Below the pieces are notes generated by a model, which saw only the letters and a list, made by a program, of their open reading frames with translations, ran no database searches and had not been told where the DNA came from. From Desertimonas flava (GTDB lineage Bacteria; Actinomycetota; Acidimicrobiia; Acidimicrobiales; Ilumatobacteraceae): 64,000 nucleotides of DNA. The stretch covers positions 62,001 to 126,000 of the forward strand of contig NZ_QKYK01000010.1 in NCBI RefSeq assembly GCF_003426815.1, given 5' to 3'. Each line of letters opens with the position of its first letter. The first letter of the stretch is position 1. A program made the translations under genes and the position numbers. Below are positions 16,456 through 25,617 of this stretch, piece after piece.

Positions 16456-16493
16456 GCCGGCCCCGTTGCCCACTCAGAGCAAACGGGGCCGGC
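16456..16493 (-). terminator. Hairpin after hsp20
   Basis: A perfect 12-bp GC-rich stem (arms 16456-16467 and 16482-16493) with a 14-base loop lies 18 bases past the hsp20 stop. There is no clear U-run, which is common for actinobacterial terminators. Confidence 0.65.
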
Positions 16494-16511
16494 CGCGATG
16501 TGGCGGCTGGT

Positions 16512-16967
16512 TCAGCTCCTCGTGACCTCGATCCGCTGGCCATGAGGTGCGGAGTCGTCCACCGGGACCCGGACTTCCAGGACGCCATCGCGGTACGTCG
16601 CCTTGACGTCCGTTCCGGTCGCGCCCGCCGGGAGGTGGACCATCCGGTCGAACGACCCGTAGCGGAACTCACTCCGGTACGAGCGATCGTCCTTGTGACT
16701 GGACTCCTCCGACCGTTGGGCGTGGATGTGGAGCGTGCCGTCCTTGACGGTCACGGCGATGTCCTTGTCCGGGTCGACCCCCGGCAATTCGGCTCGAACC
16801 ACCATCGATCCGTTGTCGCGGAACTCCTCGAGCTTCACGTCCGGGCCGGCGAACGCCTGCCACAGATCGGGGAAGCTGAACCGGGACATCCACTGTGTCG
16901 GCGCAGGTAGCGTCGAAGTCGGTACCTCGTGGGAGGGTGCCGTCTTGTTGTCCTTCTGCTTGCTCAT
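16512..16967 (-). CDS. Hsp20 / alpha-crystallin small heat shock protein
   Basis: A 151-residue ATP-independent chaperone. The alpha-crystallin domain runs from about residue 50 (MVVRAELPGVDPDKDIAVTVKDGTLHIHA) to the conserved ATYRDGVLEVRVP near the end. The ATG at 16967 is chosen because AAGGAGGT lies 7 bases upstream, although the frame extends further upstream. A DosR-like box about 48 bases before the start mirrors the promoter of mycobacterial hspX/acr. Confidence 0.92.
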   Translation of the reverse strand: MSKQKDNKTAPSHEVPTSTLPAPTQWMSRFSFPDLWQAFAGPDVKLEEFRDNGSMVVRAELPGVDPDKDIAVTVKDGTLHIHAQRSEESSHKDDRSYRSEFRYGSFDRMVHLPAGATGTDVKATYRDGVLEVRVPVDDSAPHGQRIEVTRS

Positions 16968-17014
16968 CTGAGCACCTCCTTCGATCTCAGCTTGCGTCGA
17001 CCGCATGCGGCCCG

Positions 17015-17031
17015 ACAGGGCCGATGGTCCC
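17015..17031 (-). promoter_or_regulatory. DosR-like box upstream of hsp20
   Basis: Minus-strand GGGACCATCGGCCCTGT, about 48 bases before the hsp20 ATG. In mycobacteria the homologous gene is the classic DosR target. Confidence 0.65.
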
Positions 17032-17083
17032 GTTCTGGACGACTTCTCTCGCGGCGTCTCCGCGACCCCAGCGGTGGGCGCCG

Positions 17084-17530
17084 TTACAGGTACGCCGCGG
17101 CGTCGTAGTCCCAGTCCGAGGACGGGGGGTCGACCTTCCGTCCCGTGACGACGTGGGGGATGACGATGCGCCACGCATCCCGGCCGTCGAGGATCGGGTG
17201 TGAGTCGTACACCTCGTCGGGTGTCACGGCGAGGAGCCGGCCCCGCACGAGCACGCTCCAGCCTCGATCGCGGCCGACCTCGGTGCTGTCGATCTGGAAG
17301 GCGACCAACTCGTCGACGCGATCGATGACATTCGTCGGTCGCGTGCGGATCGCGATCATGAACCCCTCCTCCGCCCGCACCATCACGTAGTTCACGGGAA
17401 AGACGGCCGGATAGCCCTCATGCACGACGGCGATCCGGCCGACGGTGCGAGCGGACAGCAGGGCGATGCACTCGTCCTCTGTCAAGGACACGACACGCTC
17501 TGGCCCCGGCTCTGCGTTCGACTCTTCCAC
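17084..17530 (-). CDS. PNPOx-like flavin-binding protein
   Basis: A 148-residue split-barrel protein of the pyridoxamine 5'-phosphate oxidase-like family (LLSARTVGRIAVVHEGYPAVFPVNYVM, then WSVLVRGRLLAVT). Members bind FMN, F420 or heme and several are DosR-induced in mycobacteria. The start is a GTG at 17530, with a DosR-like box 34 bases upstream. Confidence 0.8.
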   Translation of the reverse strand: MEESNAEPGPERVVSLTEDECIALLSARTVGRIAVVHEGYPAVFPVNYVMVRAEEGFMIAIRTRPTNVIDRVDELVAFQIDSTEVGRDRGWSVLVRGRLLAVTPDEVYDSHPILDGRDAWRIVIPHVVTGRKVDPPSSDWDYDAAAYL

Positions 17531-17563
17531 GCACTCATCGTGGGCCCGCCGCGCCCCTCCTCA

Positions 17564-17580
17564 CTAGGGCCGTGCGTCCC
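17564..17580 (-). promoter_or_regulatory. DosR-like box upstream of the PNPOx-like gene
   Basis: Minus-strand GGGACGCACGGCCCTAG, ending 34 bases before the GTG at 17530. Confidence 0.55.
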
Positions 17581-17636
17581 GACTTCCACGGCGCCGGGAC
17601 GGCGGGGTGGGCTGCTCCCGAAGGTGGTCCGCGCTC

Positions 17637-17653
17637 GGGCCGTTCGCCCCTGG
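17637..17653 (+). promoter_or_regulatory. DosR-like box upstream of the P2-type ATPase
   Basis: GGGCCGTTCGCCCCTGG lies 14 bases before the ATG at 17667 and 35 before the ATG at 17688. The usual spacing favours the later start. Confidence 0.45.
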
Positions 17654-17666
17654 TGCGTGCCGACGT

Positions 17667-20273
17667 ATGCCATCGACGATGGAGGCGATGCAGGACTCCG
17701 TCGGTGCCAGCCCATTGGGTCTCACCTCGACGGAGGCACGCGCCCGCCTCGACCGCGCGGGGCCGAATCAGTTGCCGCCTCCTCGGCGTCGCTCGGCCTG
17801 GCGTCGCTTCGCGGATCAGCTGCTGCACTTCTTCGCGGTGATGCTGTGGGCTGCGGGCGGGCTGGCGTTCGTGGCCGGGCTCCCGCAACTCGGGGTCGCG
17901 ATCTTCGGGGTCGTGATCTTGAACGCGGTGTTCGCCTTCGTGCAGGAAAGTCGGGCCGACAAGGCGGCGGAGCGGCTTCGCGCCCTGCTGCCCCAACGAG
18001 TGACGGTCCGCCGCGACGGTCGCCCGGTACAGGTCGACGCCCAGGAAGTCGTCGTCGACGATGTGGTCTTGCTGGAGTCGGGGGATCGGATCGCGGCCGA
18101 CGCGAGCGTCGTCGTCGCCCACGGCTTGCTGGTGGATACGTCGCTGCTGACGGGTGAGAGCGAGCCGACCGCCATGGAGGGCGGGGATCTGTTTGCCGGG
18201 AGCTTCGTGGTGGAGGGCGAGGCCGAGGCGGTCGTCACGGCCACCGGGGAGTCGACTCGGCTGGCCGACATCGCCCGGCTCACCGTGCTGACCGAGCGGC
18301 CGCCGAGCCCGTTGGCGCGGGAGCTGCACTCCGTCGTGCGCACGGTCGCAGCCATCGCGGTGTGTGTGGGTGTCGCGTTCTTCGCGCTCACGGTGGCGCT
18401 TGGCAACCCGGCATCGGACGGTTTCGTGTTTGCCGTGGGGGTGACGGTGGCGCTCGTCCCCGAGGCACTGCTACCGACCGTCACCTTGTCGCTGGCCTGG
18501 GGTGCCGAGCAGATGGCCAAGCACCAGGTCCTGGTGCGCGAACTGGAGGCCGTTGAGACGCTCGGGTCGACCACGTTCATCTGCACCGACAAGACAGGCA
18601 CGCTGACCCGCAACCAGATGACGGTGGTCGAAGCGTGGACGCCGGACGGCATGGCGTTGATCGGTACCCCCGGCTACGAGCCGGTCGCGACGGCCGTGCT
18701 CTCCAGCCCCGACGCCCGGGCCGCTCTGGAGCGTCTTGCGCTCGCCTCCGCTCGTTGCTCGGTGGGCTACGTCCACGAGGTCGACGGCGAGTGGCGAGCT
18801 CACGGCGACCCGATGGAGGCGGCCCTCGACGCGTTCGCCCGCCGCATGGGTATCGACACTGGCACCGACCGCGTCGAGCACCGCGCCGAAGCCCGCTTCC
18901 CGTTCGACCCACGGCGTCGGCGCATGTCGATCGTTGTCGACGGGGAGGTGCTCGCGAAGGGCGCACCCGACGCGGTGCTCCCACTGTGCGTGCAGGATGC
19001 CGGCGCGAGCGATGTGCTTGCCGCGCTGACCCAGAAGGGCCTGCGAGTCCTTGCGGTCGCCGGCCGACCCACGGGTGGACGGCTGCCGGCCTCCGCGGAA
19101 GAGGCCGAGGTCGGTCTTCGCCTCTATGGGCTCGTTGCCATGGAGGACCCGCCCCGTCCCGATGTCGCGAGCGCCATCGACACGTGCCGCCGGGCCGGGA
19201 TCAAGGTGGCCATGGTCACCGGCGACCATCCCGCCACGGCCGCGGCAATCGCCTCGGAAGTCGGGTTGCACGTCGAGGGGGCGCCGGTGCTGTGTGGCAA
19301 CGATCTCCCTGCGGACGGCCAGGTGCTGGGGGCCGTGCTGGACCGCGACGGGATCGTGGTGGCCAGGGTCTCCCCGGAGGACAAGCTGCGCATCGCCAAG
19401 GCACTGCGGGCGCGCGGGCACGTGGTGGCGATGACCGGTGACGGCGTCAATGATGGCCCAGCCCTGCACGAAGCCGACATCGGCATCGCGATGGGTGCCT
19501 CCGGAACGGACGTCGCGCGGGAGGCAGCCGATCTGGTGCTGCTCGACGACCACTTCGCCACCATCGTCGCCGGCGTCGAGCAGGGACGTGCCACGTTCGT
19601 GAACATCCGCCGGTTCCTCACCTACCACCTCACCGACAACGTGGCCGAGCTCACCCCGTTCATCGTCTGGGCGATCTCGGGTGGCCGCTTCCCACTAGCG
19701 TTGGGTGTCCTTCAGATCCTCGCCCTCGACCTCGGGACGGACACCCTCTCCGCCGTCGCTCTTGGCGCCGAGCCACCAGCGCGGCATCTGCTCGAAGGCC
19801 CACCGGTCTCAGGCCGGCTCCTGAACTACACCGTCGCCCGGCGAGCGTTCGGTGTGCTCGGCCCCACGGTGGCGGTGATGACCATGGCCTCGTTCCTTCT
19901 GTGCCTCGTCGTCGCCGGCTGGCGGCCCGGCGAGACGTTCCCTGAGGGGCCCGCTCTGGCTGCCGCGTCCGGCGCGGCGTTCATGACGGTTGTCATCGCC
20001 CAGACCGCCAACGCCTTCGCGTGCCGGAGCTCCAGCCAGTGGCCTGGCGCGCTGGGTTGGACGACGAACCGGTTGCTGATCCCAGCCGCCAGCGTCGAGC
20101 TCGTCTTCTCGCTCCTCGTCATCCTCGCCGGTCCGATCGCGAGCGAGCTCGGCCACGCCAGCCCCCCGCTGGTTGGCTGGCTCGTGGCCGTCGCCGCTGC
20201 CGCCGTGCTGCTCGCCGTGGACGCCATCGACAAGATCCACCGGCGAGCTCGAGCCAGGCCGCGTCACCTCTAG
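17667..20273 (+). CDS. P2-type cation ATPase (CtpF-like)
   Basis: An 868-residue P-type ATPase of the Ca2+/Na+-type branch. Motifs are the N-terminal cation-ATPase domain, LLTGESEP, membrane motif VALVPEALLP (PEALL in place of the SERCA-type PEGLP), DKTGTLT (Asp308), MVTGDHPATA and GDGVNDGPALHEADIGIAMG, followed by six C-terminal membrane helices. It likely exports or exchanges divalent or alkali cations. Mycobacterial CtpF, a DosR-regulon pump, is the closest analogue I know. In-frame ATGs at 17667 and 17688 are both possible; the latter fits the DosR-like box and a GGAGG better. Confidence 0.9.
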   Translation: MPSTMEAMQDSVGASPLGLTSTEARARLDRAGPNQLPPPRRRSAWRRFADQLLHFFAVMLWAAGGLAFVAGLPQLGVAIFGVVILNAVFAFVQESRADKAAERLRALLPQRVTVRRDGRPVQVDAQEVVVDDVVLLESGDRIAADASVVVAHGLLVDTSLLTGESEPTAMEGGDLFAGSFVVEGEAEAVVTATGESTRLADIARLTVLTERPPSPLARELHSVVRTVAAIAVCVGVAFFALTVALGNPASDGFVFAVGVTVALVPEALLPTVTLSLAWGAEQMAKHQVLVRELEAVETLGSTTFICTDKTGTLTRNQMTVVEAWTPDGMALIGTPGYEPVATAVLSSPDARAALERLALASARCSVGYVHEVDGEWRAHGDPMEAALDAFARRMGIDTGTDRVEHRAEARFPFDPRRRRMSIVVDGEVLAKGAPDAVLPLCVQDAGASDVLAALTQKGLRVLAVAGRPTGGRLPASAEEAEVGLRLYGLVAMEDPPRPDVASAIDTCRRAGIKVAMVTGDHPATAAAIASEVGLHVEGAPVLCGNDLPADGQVLGAVLDRDGIVVARVSPEDKLRIAKALRARGHVVAMTGDGVNDGPALHEADIGIAMGASGTDVAREAADLVLLDDHFATIVAGVEQGRATFVNIRRFLTYHLTDNVAELTPFIVWAISGGRFPLALGVLQILALDLGTDTLSAVALGAEPPARHLLEGPPVSGRLLNYTVARRAFGVLGPTVAVMTMASFLLCLVVAGWRPGETFPEGPALAAASGAAFMTVVIAQTANAFACRSSSQWPGALGWTTNRLLIPAASVELVFSLLVILAGPIASELGHASPPLVGWLVAVAAAAVLLAVDAIDKIHRRARARPRHL

Positions 20274-20337
20274 GGAGAGGACCGCAACGACGAGCCACGC
20301 CAGCTGATCGGTTCGCCGGGGAACCCCCAACGTGTGG

Positions 20338-20414
20338 TGGTCGGGGAGGCGGGATTTGAACCCGCGACCTCCTGCTCCCAAAGCAGGAGCGCTACCAGGC
20401 TGCGCTACTCCCCG
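20338..20414 (-). tRNA. tRNA-Pro(UGG)
   Basis: On the minus strand the 5' arm CGGGGAG pairs with CTCCCCG. The anticodon stem CCTGC/GCAGG encloses loop TTTGGGA (anticodon TGG), and the T-arm GGGTTCAAATCCC is intact. The 3' CCA is encoded. The reverse strand gives the familiar spurious peptide GEAGFEPATS. Confidence 0.97.
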
Positions 20415-20600
20415 TGGTGCTCCGAAGGATACCGAGCCGCCCGGTCGAACGACGGGAGGTATTCGGATCACGCCTGCGCTGGCCGCCCGGCATGCGAGTG
20501 TGGAATGACCGACAGGTGGGCATTCCACACTCGGGAGCACTTCGACACTCGGATGGGTGGGGCGGTGAGGGGGCTCCAGCGTGCCGACTACTGTCACGCT

Positions 20601-21482
20601 GTGGCGCAGGACGACATCGATCTCGTGCTCGACGATCTGCGAGCGACGATCGCGCCTCAGCACGGCGGGCGTCTCGCCCAGCTCGACCTCGGTCGCGGTC
20701 CCTTGCTGCGGCCGCGTGATCAGAGCGATCCGGCCGACCCCTACCACTGGGCGCAGTGGGGCAGCTATCCGCTGGCGCCGTGGTCGAACCGGATCGCCGA
20801 CGGGCGGTTCACGTTCGACGGGGTGACCCACCAGCTGCCGATCAACTACCCCGACGGCACGGCCATCCACGGCCTCGTCGCCGCGACCGCCTGGTCGGTG
20901 ACCGAGCAGAGCGCGACCAGCGCGACGCTCCGGACCACCACCGACACACCGCCCTACGCCGTCGCCGTCGAGCAACGGTTCACCCTGCACCCCGAGGGTC
21001 TTCACCAGGAGCTCGCCGTGACGAACGGCGGCGACCGCGCCGTGCCCGTCGGTCTCGGGATCCATCCGTGGTTCCGGGCGTCGCCGTTCTGGGCCGACGT
21101 CTCGCACATGTGGCCGGCGGGTGACGATTGCCTGCCGACCGGACCACCTGTCCCGGTCGATGCCGACCACGACGTGTCACTCGACGGCGAGGGCCGGCGA
21201 CGGGTGCCGCCAACCATCGACACCTGTTTCACCGGCATCGGCGAGCGGCGGGCCGTCCTCGACGACCTGATCATCGAGTGGAGCGACGACATCGACCACC
21301 TCGTCGTGTACACCGGCGTGCCCGGGTGGATCTGCGTCGAGCCCGTCACCAACGCCAACGACGCGTTCAACCTCGACCAGCGGGGCATCGACGGCACGGG
21401 GACGCGCGTCCTCGGGCCCGGGGACTCCACCTCGTGCCGCTACCGGTTCCTCGTCCCGCCCGGCGGGACAGGGGTCGGCTGA
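20601..21482 (+). CDS. Aldose 1-epimerase family protein
   Basis: A 293-residue beta-sandwich protein of the galactose mutarotase superfamily. It has the substrate-proximal WGSYPLAPWSNRIADGRF, catalytic-type His in TAIHGLV, GLGIHPWFR, and a C-terminal Glu in WICVEPVTNANDAFN. It interconverts anomers of hexoses or related sugars. The GTG at 20601 is preferred: upstream in-frame sequence runs through the tRNA gene and a non-coding stretch. No ribosome binding site is seen, so it may be leaderless. Confidence 0.82.
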   Translation: MAQDDIDLVLDDLRATIAPQHGGRLAQLDLGRGPLLRPRDQSDPADPYHWAQWGSYPLAPWSNRIADGRFTFDGVTHQLPINYPDGTAIHGLVAATAWSVTEQSATSATLRTTTDTPPYAVAVEQRFTLHPEGLHQELAVTNGGDRAVPVGLGIHPWFRASPFWADVSHMWPAGDDCLPTGPPVPVDADHDVSLDGEGRRRVPPTIDTCFTGIGERRAVLDDLIIEWSDDIDHLVVYTGVPGWICVEPVTNANDAFNLDQRGIDGTGTRVLGPGDSTSCRYRFLVPPGGTGVG

Positions 21483-21502
21483 ACGAGCCCAACGAACCGC
21501 GC

Positions 21503-22948
21503 ATGTCGTCGGTCGAGATCCCCGGGGGGCAGGGCATCTCGCGGCGCAGGCTGATGAAGGCGGGCGCAGCAGTCGGCGCAACAATGGTGATCGGAGGCGC
21601 ACGCGAGCCGTCGGCGAGACGCGAGGCGACGCCAGGGATGCGGGTCGGAGTGATCGGCGGCGGCATGGCCGGGCTCGAGACCGCATGGTTGCTCGACGGC
21701 ATTCACACGGTGACGGTCCTGGAACGAGATGAGTTCGTCGGCGGGCACGCCGAATCCGTCGTCGTGGACGTCGGCGACGATGTGCACTGGGTCGACGTGG
21801 GCGCCCAGTACTTCGCGCGACGTAGCTACCCGAACTTCTGGAAGCTGGTGACCGACACGCTCCGGTTGCCGATCGTGCCCGCCAACATGACGATCGCGAT
21901 GTGGCAGCACGGGGCGCCCGGCCTGACGTTCTCGTCGGTCGACCCCTCGGCCCAATTGGACAACGCGGTGGCGCTGCTCACGTTCACGACCGCGGCCCAG
22001 GCCGACTGGGCGGGACCCCAACGGCTCGGCACGGGCGACTGGAGCACCACACTCGGCCAGTACGTCGATCAGCTCGACCTCTCGCCGACGGCGACGAGCA
22101 CGGTCATCTACCCGCTCCTCGCCGCCCTCAACGGGACGTCGACGGAGGAGAACAAGGCGGTCGCCGCCCGGGGCGGCGTGGCGTTCCTCGCCCGCCCGGT
22201 CGACCTCGCCGACCCTCTGGGTGTGAACTACCACAACGTGGCAGACGGCCTTCAGGCCGTGGCCGAGGCATTGATCGGCCAGTTGACGACGACCGACATC
22301 CACACCTCCGCCGAGATCGTCGGCGTGAGCCGGACCGGCGACGAGTTCACGGCGACGGCAGCCGACGGACGCCAGTTCACGTTCGACGAGATCGTCCTGG
22401 CCCTGCCGCCGGAACCGGCCAGCCGGCTCGCCGAGCAGTTGGGCGCGGGCGGTGTGGGCATCGCTGAGATCTACGGTCGGCAGCAGTACTTCTCGGCCAG
22501 CGTGGCCATCCACACCGACTCGATCTACATGCCGACCGATCCGGCGCACTGGGCGTCCTACAACGCCCGCAACGACGGTGACCAATGCGAGGCGAGCATG
22601 TGGTACGGCGCGATCCAGGACCGGGCCGCCGGGCTACCGGTCTTCAAGTCGTGGACGACGAACCGCCGCGAACCTCCCACGAGCGTGCTGGCGAACAGGG
22701 AGTACCGACACCCGAACATCACCCCGGCGTTCATCGCGGCCCAGCGGTCGCTCGCCGAGATCCAGGGCGACGAGGGGATCTGGTTCGCCGGCACCCACAC
22801 GTTCGACGTCGATTCCCAGGAGAGCGCGCTGGTTTCCGCGTGCATCGTGGCTGCCGGCCTGGCGCCGCAGTCGACGCGACTGGTCGCGCTGGCGCCGGTC
22901 ATCGAGCCGATCTGGGAGAGCCATCGGGCGCCGGTCCGAACTCGCTAA
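21503..22948 (+). CDS. Tat-exported FAD-dependent amine oxidase-like protein
   Basis: A 481-residue flavoprotein. The N-terminus SRRRLMKAGAAVGATMVIGGA is a twin-arginine signal. Residues about 48-80 hold the FAD-binding VGVIGGGMAGLETAWLLD with an acidic residue ending the second strand (VLERDEFVGGHAESV). The C-terminal GIWFAGTHTFDVDSQESALVSACIVA matches NAD(P)-binding amine-oxidase/desaturase-like proteins. The substrate is unknown. It starts 20 bases after the epimerase stop. Confidence 0.8.
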   Translation: MSSVEIPGGQGISRRRLMKAGAAVGATMVIGGAREPSARREATPGMRVGVIGGGMAGLETAWLLDGIHTVTVLERDEFVGGHAESVVVDVGDDVHWVDVGAQYFARRSYPNFWKLVTDTLRLPIVPANMTIAMWQHGAPGLTFSSVDPSAQLDNAVALLTFTTAAQADWAGPQRLGTGDWSTTLGQYVDQLDLSPTATSTVIYPLLAALNGTSTEENKAVAARGGVAFLARPVDLADPLGVNYHNVADGLQAVAEALIGQLTTTDIHTSAEIVGVSRTGDEFTATAADGRQFTFDEIVLALPPEPASRLAEQLGAGGVGIAEIYGRQQYFSASVAIHTDSIYMPTDPAHWASYNARNDGDQCEASMWYGAIQDRAAGLPVFKSWTTNRREPPTSVLANREYRHPNITPAFIAAQRSLAEIQGDEGIWFAGTHTFDVDSQESALVSACIVAAGLAPQSTRLVALAPVIEPIWESHRAPVRTR

Positions 22949-22958
22949 CGTCGCTCGG

Positions 22959-24284
22959 GTGTCGATCCGCCGCAGCTGGGTGACCCGCGTCGGCATCCTC
23001 GCCGGACTCGTCCCCATCGTCGCCACGCCCACGGTGTCGGCCACATCGCCGCCGGCCACCGGCCCCTCCTCGACGGCGCTCGTCGGGCCGTCTGCCACGT
23101 CCAGCGCCACTCCCCCGGCGACGACATCCACGGCTCCTGCGCCATCGACGACGACATCGACATCGACCACCACGGCACCGCCCGTCGACCTGCTGGCCGG
23201 CGTAAACTGGCTGCAGGCCGTCGTGCCGTCGCCGTGCGGCGACGGCGACGTCCAGGTCATCGGCGGCGCCGCGATCGTCGGCGTCGAGCGAGTCGTGCTC
23301 GACGACGTCCGCCCGATCGCCCCGTTCGACGGCCTGGCGCTGGCGTTCCTCTCCTGCGAGCAGGCCGGCGGGGTGATCCGGACGCGCAGCGCCGCGCTCC
23401 TTCAGGTCGCCGCCGACCACTCGGTGACGGTCATCGCCGAACAGGAGCTGCCCGCCGGCCGCATCCTCGCCGCGGACGGCCCCACGTTCACCGTGGAATC
23501 CGGGGAGGGGCCGGTGCCGGGTGACGGCTGCTGCGCCCCACTCGTGCGACGGCAGACGTTCACGGCCACCGCCGATGGCTTCGACGTGGTCGACGGCGGA
23601 CAGCTCTCGGCGTTCGAACAGACCGTCACTCCCCAGCCAACACAGCTGGGGAACGCCGAACTGGTGCGGATGAGCGTTCCCGCCGCCGCCCTCTGCTACC
23701 GGTGGGGCGACGCCTCGCTGTACCCGCAGGACCCACCGGCCGAGCCCGTGCCGCCCACCGAGCCATCGGCCGAGCTGCAGACGATCCGGCTGGCGATCAT
23801 CCACGTCACGGGGCGATGGGTTCCGCCCGCCTCGACCATGACGCCCGAGATGGGCGCGGTGGTCGCCGCCTACCAGGAGTCCCGCGGCCTGGTGGCCGAC
23901 GGGGTGGTCGGCCCACAGACGGCCCGCACGTTGGCCGGCGATCTCGGCTGCCCGGAGACCGGGTCGTTCCGTCAGATCGACCCGCCCCAACTCGGACCGC
24001 GCCGCTACAGCGGGGTCGCCGAGCTTCTCGCCGCCGCGGCGCGCTACGGCACCACCGGCCAGAGCGGCAACCCATCGCTCGATGCCCTCTTCGTCGCCGC
24101 CTCGTGGGATGGCGCCAACGCGATGTTCCTCGGGTGCGCCCGACGCCAGTCCCCCACGTCCGGGGTGACGTGCAGCTGGAGCGGCCGGACGCCGTTGCAG
24201 ATCGTCGGACTGGTCGACGACCCGTCGGTGGATGGCATCGGGTCCTTTTCCGTGCTCTACGCCCGGAGTGCAGCACCCGCCTGA
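22959..24284 (+). CDS. Secreted protein with peptidoglycan-binding domain
   Basis: A 441-residue exported protein read from GTG 22959. It has a signal peptide (RRSWVTRVGILAGLVPIVATPTVSA), a long Thr/Pro/Ser linker (about residues 30-70), a Cys-containing extracellular region of unknown fold, and a PG_binding_1-type segment (MTPEMGAVVAAYQESRGLVADGVVGPQTARTLA). It is probably a cell-wall protein. It follows the oxidase by 10 bases. Confidence 0.72.
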   Translation: MSIRRSWVTRVGILAGLVPIVATPTVSATSPPATGPSSTALVGPSATSSATPPATTSTAPAPSTTTSTSTTTAPPVDLLAGVNWLQAVVPSPCGDGDVQVIGGAAIVGVERVVLDDVRPIAPFDGLALAFLSCEQAGGVIRTRSAALLQVAADHSVTVIAEQELPAGRILAADGPTFTVESGEGPVPGDGCCAPLVRRQTFTATADGFDVVDGGQLSAFEQTVTPQPTQLGNAELVRMSVPAAALCYRWGDASLYPQDPPAEPVPPTEPSAELQTIRLAIIHVTGRWVPPASTMTPEMGAVVAAYQESRGLVADGVVGPQTARTLAGDLGCPETGSFRQIDPPQLGPRRYSGVAELLAAAARYGTTGQSGNPSLDALFVAASWDGANAMFLGCARRQSPTSGVTCSWSGRTPLQIVGLVDDPSVDGIGSFSVLYARSAAPA

Positions 24285-24322
24285 GGCCAGGCGACCGGGA
24301 TCCACCAGCGGCTCGATCGACT

Positions 24323-24342
24323 ATCGTTTGGACCCGAATGAT
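24323..24342 (+). promoter_or_regulatory. 20-bp palindromic operator overlapping the puuD-like start
   Basis: ATCGTTTGGACCCGAATGAT overlaps the ATG at 24338. It matches sites at 35047-35066 and 37243-37262 in at least 16 of 20 positions, with symmetric ends ATCGTT/AAYGAT. Binding here would block transcription or translation initiation directly. Confidence 0.6.
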
Positions 24343-25075
24343 TAACGATCGCCCGCTCATCGGCCTGACCGGTCGGGTCGCTCGGGGGTCGCAGTTCGCC
24401 GGCATGCCCGCCAACTTCGCCGACGCCTCGATCGACATGTACGTGTCGGCCTATGCCGCAGCGGTCGCCGACGCGGGTGGGTTGCCGGTGCATCTGCCCC
24501 AGGCCGTCGACGTCGACGAGTACCGCGGCGTGCTCGACGGCGTCCTGCTCAGTGGTGGTGCCGACATCGACCCGGCCCGCTACGGCGCCAGGCCCGAGGC
24601 CGAGCTCCACGGCCCCGAACCGGAGCGGGACGCGATGGAGCTCGACGTGATCGACATGGCCGTCGCCGACCACGTCCCGGTGCTCGGGATCTGCCGCGGG
24701 TTCCAGCTGCTCAACGTCCACGGCGGCGGCACGTTGCACCAGCACGTGCCCGATCACGCCCGCTTCGACCTGGCCCCCGACGCCGAGACCGACACCGTCG
24801 TCATCACGCCCGGGTCTCGCCTCCACGACCTGTACGGACCCGAGGTGGCCATCAACTCGCTCCACCACCAGACGATCGACCGCCTCGCCGAGGGCTGGGA
24901 GGTGGTGGGCCGGAGCGGCGACGGGACCATCGAGGCGATCGAGTTGCCGGATCGGGACGCCATCGCCGTGCAGTGGCACCCCGAGATGCTGGCCGGCGCA
25001 GCATCGGACCCGATCTTTGCCTGGCTCGTCGAGGCTGCGTCACGGCGCCGCCGGCAGAGGTCGACACGACGATGA
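24338..25075 (+). CDS. Gamma-glutamyl-GABA hydrolase-like class I amidotransferase (PuuD family)
   Basis: A 245-residue peptidase C26 enzyme. The nucleophile Cys is in GICRGFQLLNV, with catalytic His-Glu in VQWHPEM near residue 212. The family splits gamma-glutamyl amides such as gamma-glutamyl-GABA. With the glutamine-synthetase-like ligase at 28955 it could form a glutamylation/deglutamylation route for an amine. The ATG lies inside the 20-bp operator, and the stop overlaps the MarR start by ATGA. Confidence 0.85.
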   Translation: MINDRPLIGLTGRVARGSQFAGMPANFADASIDMYVSAYAAAVADAGGLPVHLPQAVDVDEYRGVLDGVLLSGGADIDPARYGARPEAELHGPEPERDAMELDVIDMAVADHVPVLGICRGFQLLNVHGGGTLHQHVPDHARFDLAPDAETDTVVITPGSRLHDLYGPEVAINSLHHQTIDRLAEGWEVVGRSGDGTIEAIELPDRDAIAVQWHPEMLAGAASDPIFAWLVEAASRRRRQRSTRR

Positions 25076-25617
25076 GCCGAGCACCAGCCCCCGATCCCGA
25101 GCTCCTCCCTGCCGAGATCGAAGTGGGCGAGCGCCTGCGTGAGCTCGGTCTCGACACCGCTCTCGACCTGGACGCCATGGCCGCGTTGTCCAACGTCTTC
25201 CGCGCCGCCAACGCCGCGCGGTCTCAGCTGGAACGATCGGTCCTCACCGTGCACGACCTGTCGTTCACCGCCTTCACCGTGCTCTGGGTCCTCTGGGTGT
25301 GGGGCGAGCACGAGTTCCGCGATGTCGCCGCCAACAGCGGCATCACCAAGGGCACGCTCACGGGCGTCCTCTCCACGCTGGAACGCCGCCAGCTCGTCGA
25401 GCGCCGACGCCACGACGAGGATCGGCGGCGGCTCTACGTCGCCCTCACGCGACGCGGAACGAGCCTGATGTCGAAGCTGTTCGTCACGTTCAACCGCGGC
25501 GAGTCGGCGATCGCCGCCGGTCTCGACCCTGGCGAGCGCCACGAGCTCGCCCGCCTGCTCCGCAAGCTGCAGCGTTCCGTCGAGGGCGTGGACCAGTCGG
25601 GGCCGGGCAATGGGTGA
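25072..25617 (+). CDS. MarR-family transcriptional regulator
   Basis: A 181-residue winged-helix regulator. The recognition region is DVAANSGITKGTLTGVLSTLERRQLVERRRHDEDRRRLYVALT. MarR proteins bind palindromes and release on binding aromatic acids. It sits between the amidotransferase and hpaD with overlapping ends, so it is the best local candidate to read the 20-bp operator found three times between 24 and 37 kb (inference). Confidence 0.9.
   Translation: MSRAPAPDPELLPAEIEVGERLRELGLDTALDLDAMAALSNVFRAANAARSQLERSVLTVHDLSFTAFTVLWVLWVWGEHEFRDVAANSGITKGTLTGVLSTLERRQLVERRRHDEDRRRLYVALTRRGTSLMSKLFVTFNRGESAIAAGLDPGERHELARLLRKLQRSVEGVDQSGPGNG

Noticed and set aside
20334-20600. Upstream extension of the epimerase with GEAGFEPATSCSQS
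   Set aside because: This peptide is the translation of the tRNA-Pro antisense strand, a well-known annotation artefact. The gene starts at or near 20601.
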